The notes below the pieces were generated by a model that did not search any database, was not told the origin of the DNA, and saw nothing but the letters and a program-made list of their open reading frames with translations. Source: Varanus komodoensis (taxonomy: Eukaryota; Chordata; Lepidosauria; Squamata; Varanidae). Taken from it: a stretch of DNA of 64,000 nt. Location of the stretch: assembly GCF_004798865.1 (NCBI RefSeq), contig NW_025336259.1:1240001-1304000 (forward strand), in the 5' to 3' direction. The stretch's first letter is position 1; each line of letters begins with the position of its first letter. The position numbers and the translations under genes were made by a program. Below are positions 22,084-34,408 of the stretch, one piece after another.

Positions 22084-22275
22084 AAAGCCAGTGTGGCCTA
22101 GTGGTTAGTGTCTGGCTGGGAACCAGGGGATCCAGGTTCCAGTCTTCACACATCCATGGATTTCATTGGGTGACTTTGGCCCAGTCACTCAATCTCAGTT
22201 TGACCTACTTCACAGGGGTGTTGTTTTGAGGATAACACGGGGAGAAAAACCTTAAAAATTGTCTGTGAGGTGCGC
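22084..22275 (+). mobile_element. tRNA-derived SINE, decayed
   Basis: It starts GGAAAGCCAGTGTGGCCTAGTGG split around the A box, then TCCAGGTTCCAGTC in the B-box position. TGGGTGACTTTGGCCCAGTC and CACAGGGGTGTTGTTTTGAG follow, ending in a poorly kept tail. The family is the same as at 30799. Confidence 0.78.
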
Positions 22276-22376
22276 TATGAGGAGCGTCCGCGACAGGCCC
22301 AAAGTTACCCCATGAGCTTCATGGCCCAGTGGGGATCAGGCCCTGGATCCAACCCTCTAACCACGAGGCCCCCTCT
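22276..22376 (-). mobile_element. SINE body fragment, reversed
   Basis: GGCCCAAAGTTACCCCATGAG, in pieces, and CCAACCCTCTAACCACGAGG are the reversed body and head of a related tRNA SINE. It abuts the previous copy and the CpG island. Confidence 0.5.
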
Positions 22377-22439
22377 CCCTTTCCACGAGGATATGCGCTG
22401 CAGGGAGGGGAAGGAGACCAAGCTCTTGCCATTAGGCTC

Positions 22440-23640
22440 GGGGGGTGACCCCGGGGGCAAGTAAACTCTGTCCACCGAGAGCCCCCCCAGCCCGGGAAGC
22501 GTTCCTTCCACAGGAACCAGTTCCGGGGCTGAATCGTGGCCGCAGGGCGCCCTTTCCCGCCCGGATGCGCAGCCGGCCCAGCGCCCCGTCCGGCGCGGCG
22601 GGCGGCCGGGCGGCCTGCGCAAGGCGCGCCAGGACGGGGCGCCCGCGCGCAAAGTTGCGGCCGCGGCCCGGGCGGCTGCGTGGCTGGGCGGCTCCCTCCG
22701 CGGAGTCTCCGCCCCCGCCCTGCCTGCTCGGCGCCGGGCCGGAGCGGAGCGGAGCGAGCGGAGCCGGCGCAGGCGAGGCGAGGCAGGCAGGCAGGCAGGC
22801 GAGGCGAGCGCGCCGCGTCCGCTCGCCCTTCCCTCCCCTCCGCGCCGCGCCGCGCCGCGCCGGCGGGGCCCCCTGTCCTCCCGCAGCCGCGATGAGCCGC
22901 CGGCGGCCGGGGCTCGCCCGAGCGGGCTAGGCGAGGCGAGGAGCCGCGGCGCCGGCGCCCAGCGACCCGACCCGAGCCGAGCCGAACGAGCGAGCGAGCG
23001 AGCGCGCCAGCCCGGCCGGAGCACGCGCTCCGAGGGAGCCGCCGGCTTTTGTTCCGCTTCCCGGGCGCCCCGGCAGCCGCGCCGCGCCGCGCCGGGCTGT
23101 CCCGCGGGGGAAGAGGGCGAGCGGCCGAGGTCCGCGCCGCGCGCCAGCGGCTCCCGCGCTCGCGTCCCCGGCGAGGTTACACAAGCGCCGCGAGGGAGGA
23201 GGAGGAGGAGAGGAGGAGGAGGAAGGTCGGGGACGAGGCGGCCGCGGGAGCGCCCCTGCTCCGAGAGCCCCGAGGACTTCCCGCCGACGCGCCCCGGAGG
23301 TAAGCGCCCTTGGGCTCCGTCTCTCGGCCGGCGACGCGCGCCTTGCGCATCCAGCGGCTGGCGCGCCTGGGCGGCCGCGCGGCTGCGGCTTTGCGCTCGC
23401 GGGGGATGGGCGGCGGGCGCAACTTTGCCGCTCCCAGGCGCTGGCGCTGCCTTCCCCGAGCCGGCGCGCCTCCCGGGCTTGCCGGCCGCCGGTGCCCGCG
23501 AGCCGTGTGCCCGGCACGGCCGGGCCAGCGTGTTCTTCCCTTCGGTCCACGAGAAGCGAGGCTGGGGCCGCAGGGGAGGCTTTGGGGAGCAGAGGAGAGC
23601 TGGCGAAGCGCACAGCGTCGTGGATCGGGGTACGCGTAGC
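22440..23640. promoter_or_regulatory. CpG island promoter
   Basis: About 1.2 kb of very GC-rich, CpG-dense sequence, sharply different from both flanks. It has many GGGCGG/CCGCCC words (Sp1/KLF-like), GCGCGC runs, a GGCA repeat at about 22777-22800, and GGA-rich tracts at 23196-23225. There is no clear TATA box. These are the hallmarks of a vertebrate CpG-island promoter with dispersed starts. Its preserved CpGs imply that it is unmethylated in the germ line. It is the only such island in the window. Confidence 0.85.
22700..23299 (+). other. Putative first exon, largely non-coding
   Basis: I infer a + strand first exon ending at 23299, where CGGAG is followed by GTAAGC, a good splice-donor match. 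The start is not visible; 22700 is only a guess from composition. The only ATG I see between 22800 and the donor is at 22891. It opens a 12-codon frame (MSRRRPGLARAG) that stops at 22929, so it could act as an upstream ORF. The real start codon would then lie in a later exon, probably beyond this window or unrecognised. Gene identity is unknown. A minus-strand gene cannot be excluded. Confidence 0.5.
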
Positions 23641-25370
23641 CTCGGGGGCCGGTGCAGATGCTGGCGACCCTGCTGGGGCCCCGACCTCTTCCCCTTTGCA
23701 CCCTGGGCGAGCTGACTCTGAAATCCTGTCCGTTCCTTCTCTGGCACTTCGTCCCTGGCAGTTGTGGCCAAGGGCGGCAGGCTTGGGCGGGCGTCGAGGG
23801 CATTCTCTGTTTCCTTAGGGGGCCCACCTGCCCAGCCTTGCTGCTCCTGGTCCAAGGACCCCAAGAACTGTGCGCACGGGGGGAGCTTCTGCCCCCTCTC
23901 CCTTGGCACACGGGGGTTTAGGACGGTTTGGACCCCTTCTTAAAAGTCCAGCTTTCCTTCCCCTGCTCCCTCCCAGAGGTGTTGTTCTTTCCAAGCGTTC
24001 GGCACTTTTTCTGGTATAGAAACACCCATTCTGAGTTTCTGAAGCACTCAATTTCTGCTGGTTGAAGCTCTGCCTGTACAGGGAAGGTGTCAAGCCGGCT
24101 TCTTCGGCAAGGCAAGGGGGCTGCTCAGAGTCCAGGGGTGGCGGACGGGTTGCGAGGCGGGTTTCCCTCCTCCTGCTGAAACGGCTCCTCTGACAAAGTT
24201 GCCCCCAGTGCCAAAATTATCCTTGTGGCAGATTTAGACTGTAGGCATCGGATGCCTTGTTTACTTGCTAGGTGGGTGGGTAGGTAGATGAAAATAAGGG
24301 CTATTTTGAATGCTGAGGAAATGTTTGTGGGGGGCGGGGAAAGCAAGGGGAAGCGATGCATGCAGTTAGGGTAGGTAAGTCCTTGGCAGACTGACGACTT
24401 GGGATTAATTAGGTCCACCAGCCCTTAACTCACCCCGTTAGGACCAGCGTCCAAATTTCTTTGCTGTGAAATGAAAAGGGGTCGGGGAGGGAAGGAGCGG
24501 TTTGCATGGTTCCGTCCCTTCCCTCTATTTCCATGTTGGAGGAGAAACTTGCCTGCTTCATTTCTAAAAGCACAGGGCTGGGGTAGGAAAGGAGAGAGCC
24601 TGCAGGATCGGAAGGGCTGCCTCTCCCTGGAATGATGGCCCGAATGACCAGAGCCCTCTGGCTGCATTCACAGGCTTGTGCTGGCAGAATCCTTCTGCAA
24701 GCGCCAGGGTGGGCAGGGACGGGTGGGCACAAGGTGGGCCTCGGGCCACGTGCCCCTGCCTCCTTGGATGCTCTCTTAAGGAACCGATGTGCCAGAATCG
24801 CTTAGTGGTGCAGTTCCTGGCCACTCTCTGCTTTTACATGAGGCCAGGCCGAAGTCACAGGAAACCGCCTGATAACGGGGGGTGGGGGGGTTGCATGATC
24901 AGGGGAAAAATAAGCCAGGGTTGCTCATTTTCCCTCTCTGTGTATAGACCACCCACTGCGGTTGCGATGCCCACACCTTGCAAGGGGCTTTAGAAGCCTG
25001 GCGGAAACGCTCAGGCAAGCTTGGGGTTCTGGGTGGCTGGTGCATCATCCCACCAGCCACCCTCATCAGGTTCACCTGTGTGACAAGCCCACCTGGCAGG
25101 GGTGATTAAGCTCATTAGGTGCTCAGGACTGGCACATACAGGGAAAGAGAAGAAGCAGGAGGCCCAGTTTTCCCTCTGTGGTGGTGCAAACTTGCCCACA
25201 GAGTCAGGCCCTTTGTCCGTCTAACCTGGCTCCTATCCGGAGCTTTCCTCAGCCCTCCCTGGAGATGCCAGAGACCAGACTGCGGCTTTCTGCAGATAGA
25301 GCAGTTGCTCTGTCCCCCCAACCTCGGGTGTTTTCCATCCCTCCTCTCATTCCTCGTTCAAGAGCAAAAT
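23641..25370. other. Likely intron 1, proximal part
   Basis: The sequence becomes ordinary after the island. No exon or repeat is recognised. It contains several long T- and G-rich patches and possible conserved words around 24230-24420, but nothing that can be named. Confidence 0.4.
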
Positions 25371-25880
25371 GAAACATGGAAATTGAGCAAGTCAGAAGGG
25401 ACCTCCTGGGCCATCTAGTCTGACCCCAGCTCCAGTCGGTTCCGCTCACGACATGCCCACCATGTGCATGTCCAGCTTGTCCTTGAACACTCTCACCGAT
25501 GGGGCCTCAACCACCTCCCATGAGAGCCCATTCCATGCCCTCGGGGTCCTAACTGTCAGGAAGTACTTCCTGGCATCCAAATTGTACCTTGGTTCCCTGA
25601 GCTTGGCTCCACTGGAACACATCCTGCCCTCCTCCGCAGGGGAGAACAGGTTTTGACCCACCTTCCTGTGACACCCCCTCACGCACCTGTATGTCGCCAA
25701 CAGATCCCCCCGGAGTCTCCTCTTCTTCAGGCTGAAGAGACCCAGTTCCCTCAGCCTCGCCTCATGCGGCTTCCCCTGCAATCCGGCCACCACCCTAGTG
25801 GCCCTTCGCTGCTCCAATTCCAGCCTGGCTATATCCCTCTTGTAATGAGGGGCCCAGAATTGAACACGAGACTCCAGCTG
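25371..25880 (-). mobile_element. CR1 LINE 3' end
   Basis: The same subfamily and orientation as 693-1350. The minus-strand frame includes QFWAPHYKRDIARLELEQRR, VVAGLQGKPHEARLRELGLF, LATYRCVRGCHRKVGQNLF, PRYNLDARKYFLTVRTPRAW, and the end VRVFKDKLDMHMVGMS with the stop at 25443. The 3' UTR has GGTCAGACTAGATGGCCCAGG on the minus strand. The frame is open from the truncation point to the stop. It stops matching CR1 at about 25880. Confidence 0.93.
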
Positions 25881-28691
25881 AATATAATGTTCCCTAAACT
25901 GGAAGCACCGATCCTGTTTGTGAAGCCACGTCAAACATCGTAGCTTTGCTTTGGTGCCTGGGGAGGCATTTCCTCCCACTGGGGCTTGTCTTAGCTGGTC
26001 TCACACCTCTGGGACTTGGGATCCTGCTTGCTGAAGTGTACACAGCGTGTCTTCAGAGCTGAAAAATTGGAGGCGGTTTGGAAGTAAAAGTGCATCGCTG
26101 CAGAGGATGTAGCGGTGGGACCGCTTTCTCCAGTGTAAACACACCCTGCTTTTGCTGCTGATGCGCTACAAAAGCACCTCAGGAAGTGGTTCGCTACCTT
26201 GGCCTATTAATAGCGCTCCTGAATCGCTTTTCTAAATCAAACATGCAAAGGAGCTTTCGTGACTTTGGCACCATTGCAGGCCCTTTGCTGTCAACGGCTG
26301 GGACTGGAGTCCCTCCCAGTCAGCATCCTTTCTGCTTGCAGTGTTCTCAAGCGAGAAGTGGTGGTGATGGAACCTGTAGTCCTCCTCCTCCTCCTGTTGG
26401 ACTCATTCCCATCAGCGGCATCCTGATTTTAAAATGCCTGGCCGGTTTCTCTTTTCTTGGTCTCTTTTCTTCCTTCCGAGTCTTGTAGAGGTGCCTGAAC
26501 AAGACAGAGCGTATCCAAAGGGATGCTTTGGATCGAAGGCAACAGTGGTTTTCCAGTTGGCTTTTCACCGATTTCTTGGATGAGCAGCTGATGTCTCTGG
26601 GCTTCATCATCCCTTCGGAGTATTGCTGACCGCATCTCGTGTGTGCTCAGCCCCCCACCCCTTCCGCTCGATGTGGACGTGCCCCCAAAAGTTTGTGTGG
26701 CCCAGCCTTCCTGGTCTGTGAAAACTCCAGGAAATGCACAAAGGTCACAGAGAAACTATCATCCAGGACTGATCCAGGTGTGAGGGATCCCTGGATCCAA
26801 TCTGCAAAGCATTTGGGAGCCTCCTGGCAGCAGCCCAGGAATGTATTGCCCTGGCTCAGCACCCTGGGGACAGATCTGGCAGAATGTGGCCCGTGGTCCA
26901 TCACAGTTTTGCCCAAGACCTTCAGTGAGAGGACTTCCCAACCTTGCATGTCAGTGGTGCCCATTGGGAATTGCCTCTGATTTACCCCTAAATGCGCCAA
27001 TAAATGAGGCTGGAGGGAATTAAGGAGTTGTAGTGTCAGGTTAATCCTCTGTGAAAATAAACAGCAAATGCACCAAGGGCATGTTTGGGCTGGCAATGCA
27101 GCACATTTGGTGGGAGTTTGACAACGGGCTGTTTGCTTGTGGGATTTCCCTTTAAAAATCTGTTCATTTTGCAGGCTGAAGTATTTCTGTGCTGTCTCCA
27201 AGCCGTTTTCTCAAAAACTCTGTTTTCTGAGCATTTTTTTTTGGGGGGGGGGGAGCTCTTCAGGAAGACCCGTTCGAGTGAGCGGCCTTCGCTGCAGCAA
27301 GGCTTGTCCACAGATCTTCCCTGCCGGAGCTGAGGGGAACATGGGATGCGTCCCGTGTGACTTCTCTCGCTCCTCTGCAACGTTTTGACCACTCTGTGGC
27401 GGCCATGTGGCACCTCCGTGGCACGCAGCTCTGATGCCGAAAGGCTTTGGAATTCAGTGGAGTTTACCAGAGCTTTGCTTCTGGGGAAAAAAGTATTGTT
27501 TTATTCTTGTGTGACTCAGGGGCTGTTTCTGCATTTCAAATGCACCACTTTCTTTGGAAGCAGATGGAATGCAGAATGGTTTGAAGATCGAAGGGGACGG
27601 GGAGGTGGCGGCTGCTGGAGTGTGGGGCAGGAGGGGTCTTGAAAAATAGGTGTTCTGTATCCTGCCCCAGCTGTTAGAGGTCTCCAGTCACACCCAGGAG
27701 AGACGGGAAACACATCTGGTGATTTGTCAGATGCTCTGGGAAAGCTTTTGGCGGTTCCGTGAGGCAGAGCGTCAGGGATAACGATGTGATCCCTACCAGT
27801 GGGTCAAGTCGGAAGATCCCCTTCTTTCTGCCTCCTGCCACAAGCTGCCTCTTTCTGTGCACCCTAAACTAGCTTTTGCCCCGGGGTCACTGCAGTGGTC
27901 CAGCGAGAGGGTCATTGGCAGTGTTTGCGTGTTTAATTGTCCTCCGGATCCCGGTTGTTGTCCAGAAGAGGGAAAACACTCCTCCTCCATTCTCAACAGG
28001 CCTGTCCTTAAATAACTGAGACATGGCAAGAGCTTGTTGGGGGGCAGCCTTGAATGATGAGTGGCCCGTAATCCTCCGAACTTGAAGGGCTGGGGGCATC
28101 CCGTTAGTGCTGGCCGGAGCACGAAGAGGGAGCTCGCTTCTGCACTTCTCTTGCTGTGCAAATGCTGAAGTGGCTTTGTCCCTCGGAGTGCAAGAGGCAC
28201 TCCGAGGACTCAGCAAACCTTTTTCCTGCTGGGTACGAGGCCGGTGGGGACAGCACCGTGGGTCTGGAATCGCAGCTCTGACTTCTGAGCACGCTTCCGA
28301 GGTTGGAGCTGGGGATCCGAATTATCCTGAGGCTGTGCGGATTCAGTCTAGTAGCTGTAGGAGTGTATTGCCCATTGCTTTGCTGGACTTAAACTCCACT
28401 TTTCCACCAAAAATGCTGCTTAAGGCAGCCTGCAACTACTAATAAAGTGCATTGCATACAAGAATCCAACGGCTGTGCTTGAGTGGAGATTCTGGCTGAT
28501 ATGGATTACCCATAACTTTTAAGTGGTAGCCACTTGGCCCTCATCAGTAAAATGTGAGGTGGTGACCCGAAATGATTACAAGATGCTTGCACAGATCACT
28601 GAGAATGTAGGTAAGTGTTTGGAGTTTTATAAAATACTTGTGGTTTAATAGGGCACCTGGCTGAAGGTGGATAGCATTTTTAATTTAATTA
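25881..28691. other. Unassigned, presumed intronic sequence
   Basis: About 2.8 kb without a recognised gene or full repeat. An 11-base G run follows a T run at 27233-27253. Open frames near 26640-27200 on both strands have no recognisable domain. Bases 27880-28450 appear unique. Confidence 0.35.
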
Positions 28692-28960
28692 AATTTGAGA
28701 GCTGCTCACTAATATCATGCTCTCTCAGCATCCATTACAACGATAAATGCCAATAAAATGACATTAGATAAAAGCAATACTATTTAAAATACCATAATAA
28801 AAATAGAACAGGATAAATTCAGAAAATACACACATAAATAAATAAAAACGTAATATATAATATTTAAAACAGTGCAATTAGCCAGAATGACCTAAATAGC
28901 TCTATAGGCACCCAGAAAAAGGAAGGTTTTTGTCAGGTGCCTACAACTCAGCAAAGTTTT
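28692..28960 (-). mobile_element. L2-type LINE tail, decayed
   Basis: The reversed A/T-rich 3' UTR (TAAATGCCAATAAAATGACA, ACATAAATAAATAAAAACG) leads to CACCCAGAAAAAGGAAGGTT and CAGGTGCCTACAACTCAGC, matching the last L2 codons on the minus strand. The hairpin is not kept clearly. Confidence 0.6.
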
Positions 28961-30798
28961 ACAAAAAACGTGGGGTGGATTGGGTTAGCTTTCCTTGTCG
29001 CAGTCTCGAGAGAATGGTTGGGACTGGTAAAACCGTGGAAACATGTGGGTGCAAAAGCCTTCAGGGAGCATCAGTACTCCGCTTGGTGCAAAAAGAAATT
29101 TGATTTCTTTTGCACCTAATGCACTCTTCATACAGTCATGTAGTATAGGATGCAGCTACAACATCACTAATTCATGGCTGTCCAGGCACTGTGGAGGCAC
29201 CTCCGGGGAAGGTGAGCTCCCTGTCAAAGACCGTGCCAGGTAGAAGTTTCTCCCAGTGCTGTCCCCAGATCTGTTTCCCTGTGATTTCCACTCCCTTCCT
29301 TCTGGAGTAACAGAGAACATGGCTCCATCTTCGGCATAGCATCCTTCTTCAGAGTGTGGTACCCAGGACTGGACGCAGTTCACCCCATATGATCTCACTG
29401 GAGCAGGACAGAGTGGAATTGTTGGGTTGTATCTACTGGCAGTCTAACCAGAATCCCATGGAATTGAATGGTCTGCTATGCAAACGATTAACCTTGGATA
29501 CAGCCTGTTACGTCTCATCATCTGGACACGGCCCTTCTGTTTAGGTAATGTAATGGGCAATCCTTTGCATGATTAGACAGCAGAAGTCCTGCAATTCGGA
29601 CCATCCTTTGAACCCCCGATTCTGTGAAGCACTCAGATTTCAAAGCAGTGCAGGCAAGACGCGATGCAAATGTCGACAGAGCAGAGTCTTGCAACTGCCA
29701 GCATCCCCAGCCAGCCATGCATGGACATGCACTGAAGCCTCGTTCCAAACCGCCACTGATACTCTGAGAAGGAGAAATAGAAATCCATCTCGGTGGAACT
29801 TTGGTCTGCCTCAGGATGTGTTCTTCAGAGGGACAGAAGCAGCCCCTGAAGGTTGTGGCTTTCTCTTTGACGCATCTTTTTCAGAATAAGGGGGAGGCAA
29901 ACTTCCTGTGGACCTTGCCATCGGCCTACAAACTGATACAGGTTACACCCAGTGTTCCCAGTAGCTCTCTCAAAGAGATCAAGTCAGCCTGGTCTGACTT
30001 AGTCCTGATAAAGCCCACACTGCTTCCAATCAATGCATTGTTTTCTAGTTGCTCACAAATTGGCCAGTTAGTAATCTGTTCTAGAACTTCCTCCTGGAAC
30101 GGTCGGCCTCCTTTCCTGAAGGCAGGAACAATGCTGGAGGCTCTCCACGCTTCCCATACCTCACTTGTAGGCCAAAAATTCCCGGAGGATACACCCAATA
30201 GCTCCTTCAGCATCCTGAAGGTGCAGATTCACCTGGTGTCCGTTCCCCTACTCTCAGCCTAGCCCGCCCTGCAGGGTTGTAGTGGGGATAAAAAGGAAGG
30301 AAATTTCTTGAAAGAGGAAAAAGGCAGGCTATAAATGTCACAAGTACTGAGAACAAGGAAAATAAATTCTGTGCGCCCGAGCAGCTGCCGATGAAGGGGG
30401 CCTGGGTGTCAGCACACGAAGCAATCTGTCTGGTGGCTCTCTGGATGTCATGGGTGGTGGCCGTGGGTGGTGGACTCAAAGGCATTGCAGGAATCTGTCT
30501 TCTTACAGCAACAGATTTAAATAGCAGCGTCATGGAAGTTGGTTGTCTTCTCCCAGGTGAGGCCAAGTTGTCTGTCCAGAGTGCAGCTGGGTTTTGTCCG
30601 CTGGGACTGAGGTCTTAAATCTGAGATGTTGGGAACTAAACCCTGGGCCTTCTATCCAGAAAGCAAATGTGCCGCCACTGAGCTGAACTTCCCCGCAAAG
30701 AATTGGAATGTGGGACATAGCTGGATGTTGATCGGATCTATTTTCCTTTTTAAAGGCAGTTCTATCAATCACAAGCTTTTCTTTGTAACTTTTCTTTG
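28961..30798. other. Presumed intronic sequence with small repeat pieces
   Basis: Bases 29340-29420 are a small reversed CR1 piece (AGTGTGGTACCCAGGACTGG). Bases 29693-29730 hold a palindromic-repeat half. Bases 30255-30345 are a SINE tail (CTGCAGGGTTGTAGTGGGGA and AAAAAGGCAGGCTATAAA). Bases 30600-30690 show a reversed tRNA-like piece ending CCGCCACTGAGCTGAAC. No exon is recognised. Confidence 0.45.
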
Positions 30799-31035
30799 GA
30801 GAGCCAGTGTGGCGCAGTGGTTAAGAGCGCAGGACTGGGACTCAGAGGATCTGGGTTCGAGTCCCCGCTCGGCCATGGAGCCAACTGGGTGACTTTGGGC
30901 AAGTCACAGACTCTCAGCCCAACCTGCCTCACAGGGTTGTTGTTGTGGGGATAAGATGGAGGAGGAGATGTAAGCTGCCTTGAGCCCTTTGTAGGAAAAA
31001 GGCAGGATATGAATCGGAAAATAAATAAATATATG
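30799..31035 (+). mobile_element. tRNA-derived SINE with L2-like tail, well preserved
   Basis: A full-length copy of about 235 bases. The head has GTGGCGCAGTGGTTAAGAGC (A box) and GGTTCGAGTCCCC (B box), typical of pol III promoters. The body includes GTGACTTTGGGCAAGTCAC and CCTCACAGGGTTGTTGTTG. The tail has a perfect stem, CTGCCTT at 30975-30981 and AAGGCAG at 30999-31005, followed by ATATGAAT and an AAATAAATAAAT run. The tail structure parallels L2, the likely donor of its reverse transcriptase. Confidence 0.93.
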
Positions 31036-33734
31036 GATTTCTCATAGTTTATTGTGGGGGGTGGGGAGATGTTCTACATGAATGCAGGGGTGTGGGCAAA
31101 GGTTTTCCACCAGTTTGCTTCAATGATAACATTGTAGGGATTCTTCGCTGGAGAGAAATCCATGGGGTGATTGGAGGAAACTGTGTTTTAAGCCTGTGGT
31201 GAGTCAGCTAATTTTGTGGCTCTCGTGATCACCCCATTTCTGAAATCCAGCAAAGTGTGGTGGCAAGGCAATGCTGGCATTCTTTTAAAACAGCCTGGTT
31301 GTAAAGGAAAATTGTACATCCTGCAAGTGTCCAGGGAGCATAATTTTCCTTGAAACGAGGGAAAATGGTGTTTTGTCCCGGCCCCGCTGCTCCAGTGGTG
31401 CTGAATTTCAGCAGCAGGTCTGGGGACCTCTGAGTCCCCCACTGGGTTCTGGAGTGGAAGGACCAGCCCCTGGAGCCGGGGATGTTCCACACCCTTGCTT
31501 CAAATTTGGATAGGGCTCGTGAATGACCTGCTAGACTAGCCACCCACATTCTGCAGATTCCAGTTTGGACTATAAGCCCCACCATCCCCAGCCAAGTAAG
31601 ACTGGGAAGATGGGGGCTGTTGTCCTAATCGCCTTGCAGGGGCCGTGGGGTGCCTTTCCTTCTCCTGCCTTCCGCTGCCCCCTCCTAATTCCAGGTGCCT
31701 CTTAAATTTGTATATTTCCCAGCCGCAACACTCGCTGGAACGAACACGCCTGCTCCCCTGCCCCCCCGCCGCCTTTCCTGGCTCTTCGCTGTCGCTGGCG
31801 GCCACAAAACGCACGACTCCCACCAGATGGCAAATTGGGATCCTTCCATAAACGAAATCTGGTCGTCTTCAGAGTTGCAGCGCTCCCTATTTTTAGAGGC
31901 TCCCACACATCCTGCCTGCTTGAGTGTTCTGGACGGGGAGAAAGAAAGAGAGAAGGACATGATGCAAATCACAAGTACTGAGCTGACTCGAGAAGCAAAA
32001 GGCCGGGAAATTCTAGTTGCGTGTGTCGCCGGTGGTTGTTTATGTCCTGGGAATAGCATAGTCCACCTGGAGCATGGGCGAATCCGATTCTGCAGAAAAG
32101 CAAATGTTAAAGTGACTGGGGTGGATCAAAACCTAATTCTTTTGGGGGGGAAATTAGCTTTGCTTTTCAGAGTAAACGCAACGTGAGTCATGGCTAAAAC
32201 TAGCACATGCTGTGGATTTCTGGAAGTGAGGGAAAAGGGGAAGAAGAGTCGCAGAATATGTAATCATTAGGCACAGCTCTCCAAGAATCTTTGGTTCTGT
32301 GTATTTATTTGCATTGGTCTCTGTCTTTCATGCAAGCTACTAGCCAAGCATTCCCCAACTTGGTGCCCTCCAGCCCCTGCTGGCAGGGGTTGATGGGACT
32401 TGGAGCCCAACACACCTGGAGCACACCAAGTTGGGAAGGGCTGTCCTGGAAGCTTGTGTGCAGCTTGGAAAACACAATGTTTTGTTAGGTGCCTGGGTTG
32501 CATGACATTATCGCTAAGGTGCGATCTCCAGGGAAAGGGGGGTGCAGCTTTATTTCTTGATTCATTGCATGTACATCTTTCCTTTCCTCCAAGGAGGGGT
32601 TGATGCCAAACTGCATGGTTTCCCTTCCTACCCCTCCCCCCGCAAATTCATCCTCACAACCACCTTGCGAGGTAGGCTAGGCTGAAAGACAGTGAGTGGC
32701 CCAAGGCTGTTCCATCTGCCCCGTCCCAGTCTCACCCCTGCACCACACGGTTCCCAAAAGCCGGTCTTCTGCATTCAGCACTTGTCTGCATTCAGCACTT
32801 GTCCTTCACCGGCGCCGAATTTCTCCTGCTCTTTTGGGTTTAACAGCTGTTGCATTTGCGAGCCCAAAGCTCAGCAGTTGCAGGCACAGCTTAGGCGAAA
32901 TGTACTATGGATCTTGCAGGAGGAAGAGCAAGAGGGACTGGGGATCGGATTCGGCCGAAGACGCTCAGCCAAGGGTCGCTTCATCTGCTGCCGTGTGATG
33001 AAAAGAAGCATCAATCCGGCGTGTGCCTGTAGCGTCACGGGTGAGGCTATATATGCCTCTTTTTAAGCGTGGCTTGTCCCCCATCTCAGCGTGTTTGCTG
33101 CAGGCTTGTCCCGAGAACTTTGGCATGTGGTTTATTTTTTTTGAGCGCCGAGTGCCTGCTGGGTGTGCAAAAGCATTCAAGAGGCAGCGATTGATTTTTC
33201 AATGTGCTTGTCTGTCAGGAGGCCTGCGTATTTATGGAAACCGACGCGTTCTGTGAGAGCGTGCTCGGAACATGGAAGCTCGCTCGCTTATTTCAGAGCA
33301 ACCCCAGGGAGGCGGCTTCCAGGTGTCGTCCCCGCAAGATGGGATTGTCCCAACAGCTTGTGGCCCAGCAAAGGTTGCAGTGATGGGGTTTAGCAGCCAA
33401 GAAAAGGCTGACGGGGTTTAGCGTAATCTCATTAGCAGGTTGTCTGGTGCTTCCAAGGTCTTAACTTGCCTCTGTTGAAGTTTCCGGCGTAATTTGCTGC
33501 TGTTTGCAAGAGAAAACAGGATGCCGGACAGTGAGGGGCAAGTCCATCTCCCGGTCTTGTAGAGCAGTTGGATTGTAGATGCATCTTTTATTGTTTGCAG
33601 GGGGAGTTATATGCGCCTTTGGAGTTACTAAATGGGTGACTTTTAAAACATAATTTATCAATTGCTGCTAATGCAACAGGAGGGAGGGCTTTTTTGTCTG
33701 TGGAGCACTCCAGGCCAGCTCACGCCAGATTTGT
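31036..33734. other. Presumed intron with palindromic repeats and a possible conserved block
   Basis: Bases 31555-31625 and 32342-32450 carry the palindromic repeat. Bases 32640-32710 are a reversed SINE body piece (CTCACAACCACCTTGCGAGG). Bases 33100-33300 are AT-rich and non-repetitive (GATTGATTTTTCAATGTGC, GCGTATTTATGGAAACC), a candidate conserved element. No exon is recognised. Confidence 0.4.
32342..32450. repeat. Palindromic MITE-like repeat, full copy
   Basis: The left arm CATTCCCCAACTTGGTGCCC and the right arm, whose reverse complement is CCTTCCCAACTTGGTGTGCT, form about 24 paired bases with few mismatches. The centre reads GGCAGGGGTTGATGGGACTT. This is the cleanest example in the window of the terminal inverted repeats of this family. 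Confidence 0.72.
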
Positions 33735-33990
33735 CATCTTTTCAGTGCCAGGTTAAGACGGCCCTCTTCTCCGAGGCCTTTAAAGATTTCCTTGGCTTAT
33801 CACTCATTCCGAGTGTTTTGCCAAGTAATTTTCGCTACTGTCTCTTCTGGTGCTGTAAACTTTTCAATGTGTTTTTCTGATTTTATGACATTTTAATTGT
33901 GTTCTTGAATTGTTTGCTTCTGTTGTGCGATGTATACCACCCAGAGGGCTTTGGCTGTGGGGTGGAATAGAAAGGAAATAATGATTCTAT
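33735..33990 (+). mobile_element. L2-type LINE tail (another old subfamily)
   Basis: The coding end is visible as CQVKTALFSEAFKDFLG in the plus frame. A T-rich 3' UTR follows, then the hairpin CCACCC at 33937-33942 with GGGTGG at 33960-33965, and GAATAGAAAGGAAATAATG. The stem pairs although its bases differ from both other L2 types. Confidence 0.72.
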
Positions 33991-34408
33991 CACGGAGTGA
34001 TTGGGAAGCAGAGTTGCTGTAGCGACTGAAGGTGGACAACTGAAGATGGCTGCATGCGCCCCAGGAGGGTCTTCACCACCGGCATCCTGGGGGCCTGAAA
34101 GTGAACCTCTGCCCCACGGAGCCCTTGTCACCTGGGCCCTGAGCATCTAGTTAACACGCTGCACCTCCCAAGACTGACTCTTCTGGGCACACGGCCGTTT
34201 CGCACTCGCGTGCAGTGCGGGTCTTGTCTTTTCAGCCCCTCGGGTGGGGGGCCTGGAGATGCAGGCGCTGCTCCCAATGGCAGAACGAGGGGGAAAGATG
34301 CAGCTCAGGGCCCTGCGTGCCGACAGCCCATGCTCTGTGCCACAGAAATGTCAAATGGCGTCATGCACGGAAGGAAATCCCATATTGCACATCGCTGCCT
34401 TGCTTTGC
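33991..34408. other. Unassigned sequence
   Basis: No exon or repeat is recognised between the L2 tail and the next SINE. It is GC-rich from about 34060 to 34340. Confidence 0.35.

Noticed and set aside
22305-23909. A 534-codon open frame on the minus strand across the CpG island
   Set aside because: GC-rich DNA has few stop codons. The translation is low-complexity Ala/Arg/Pro/Gly, the far end runs through a SINE fragment, and no domain is visible.
30799-30870. tRNA gene
   Set aside because: The A and B boxes belong to a SINE head. The body and tail of the SINE follow and the anticodon arm does not fold as a functional tRNA by eye.
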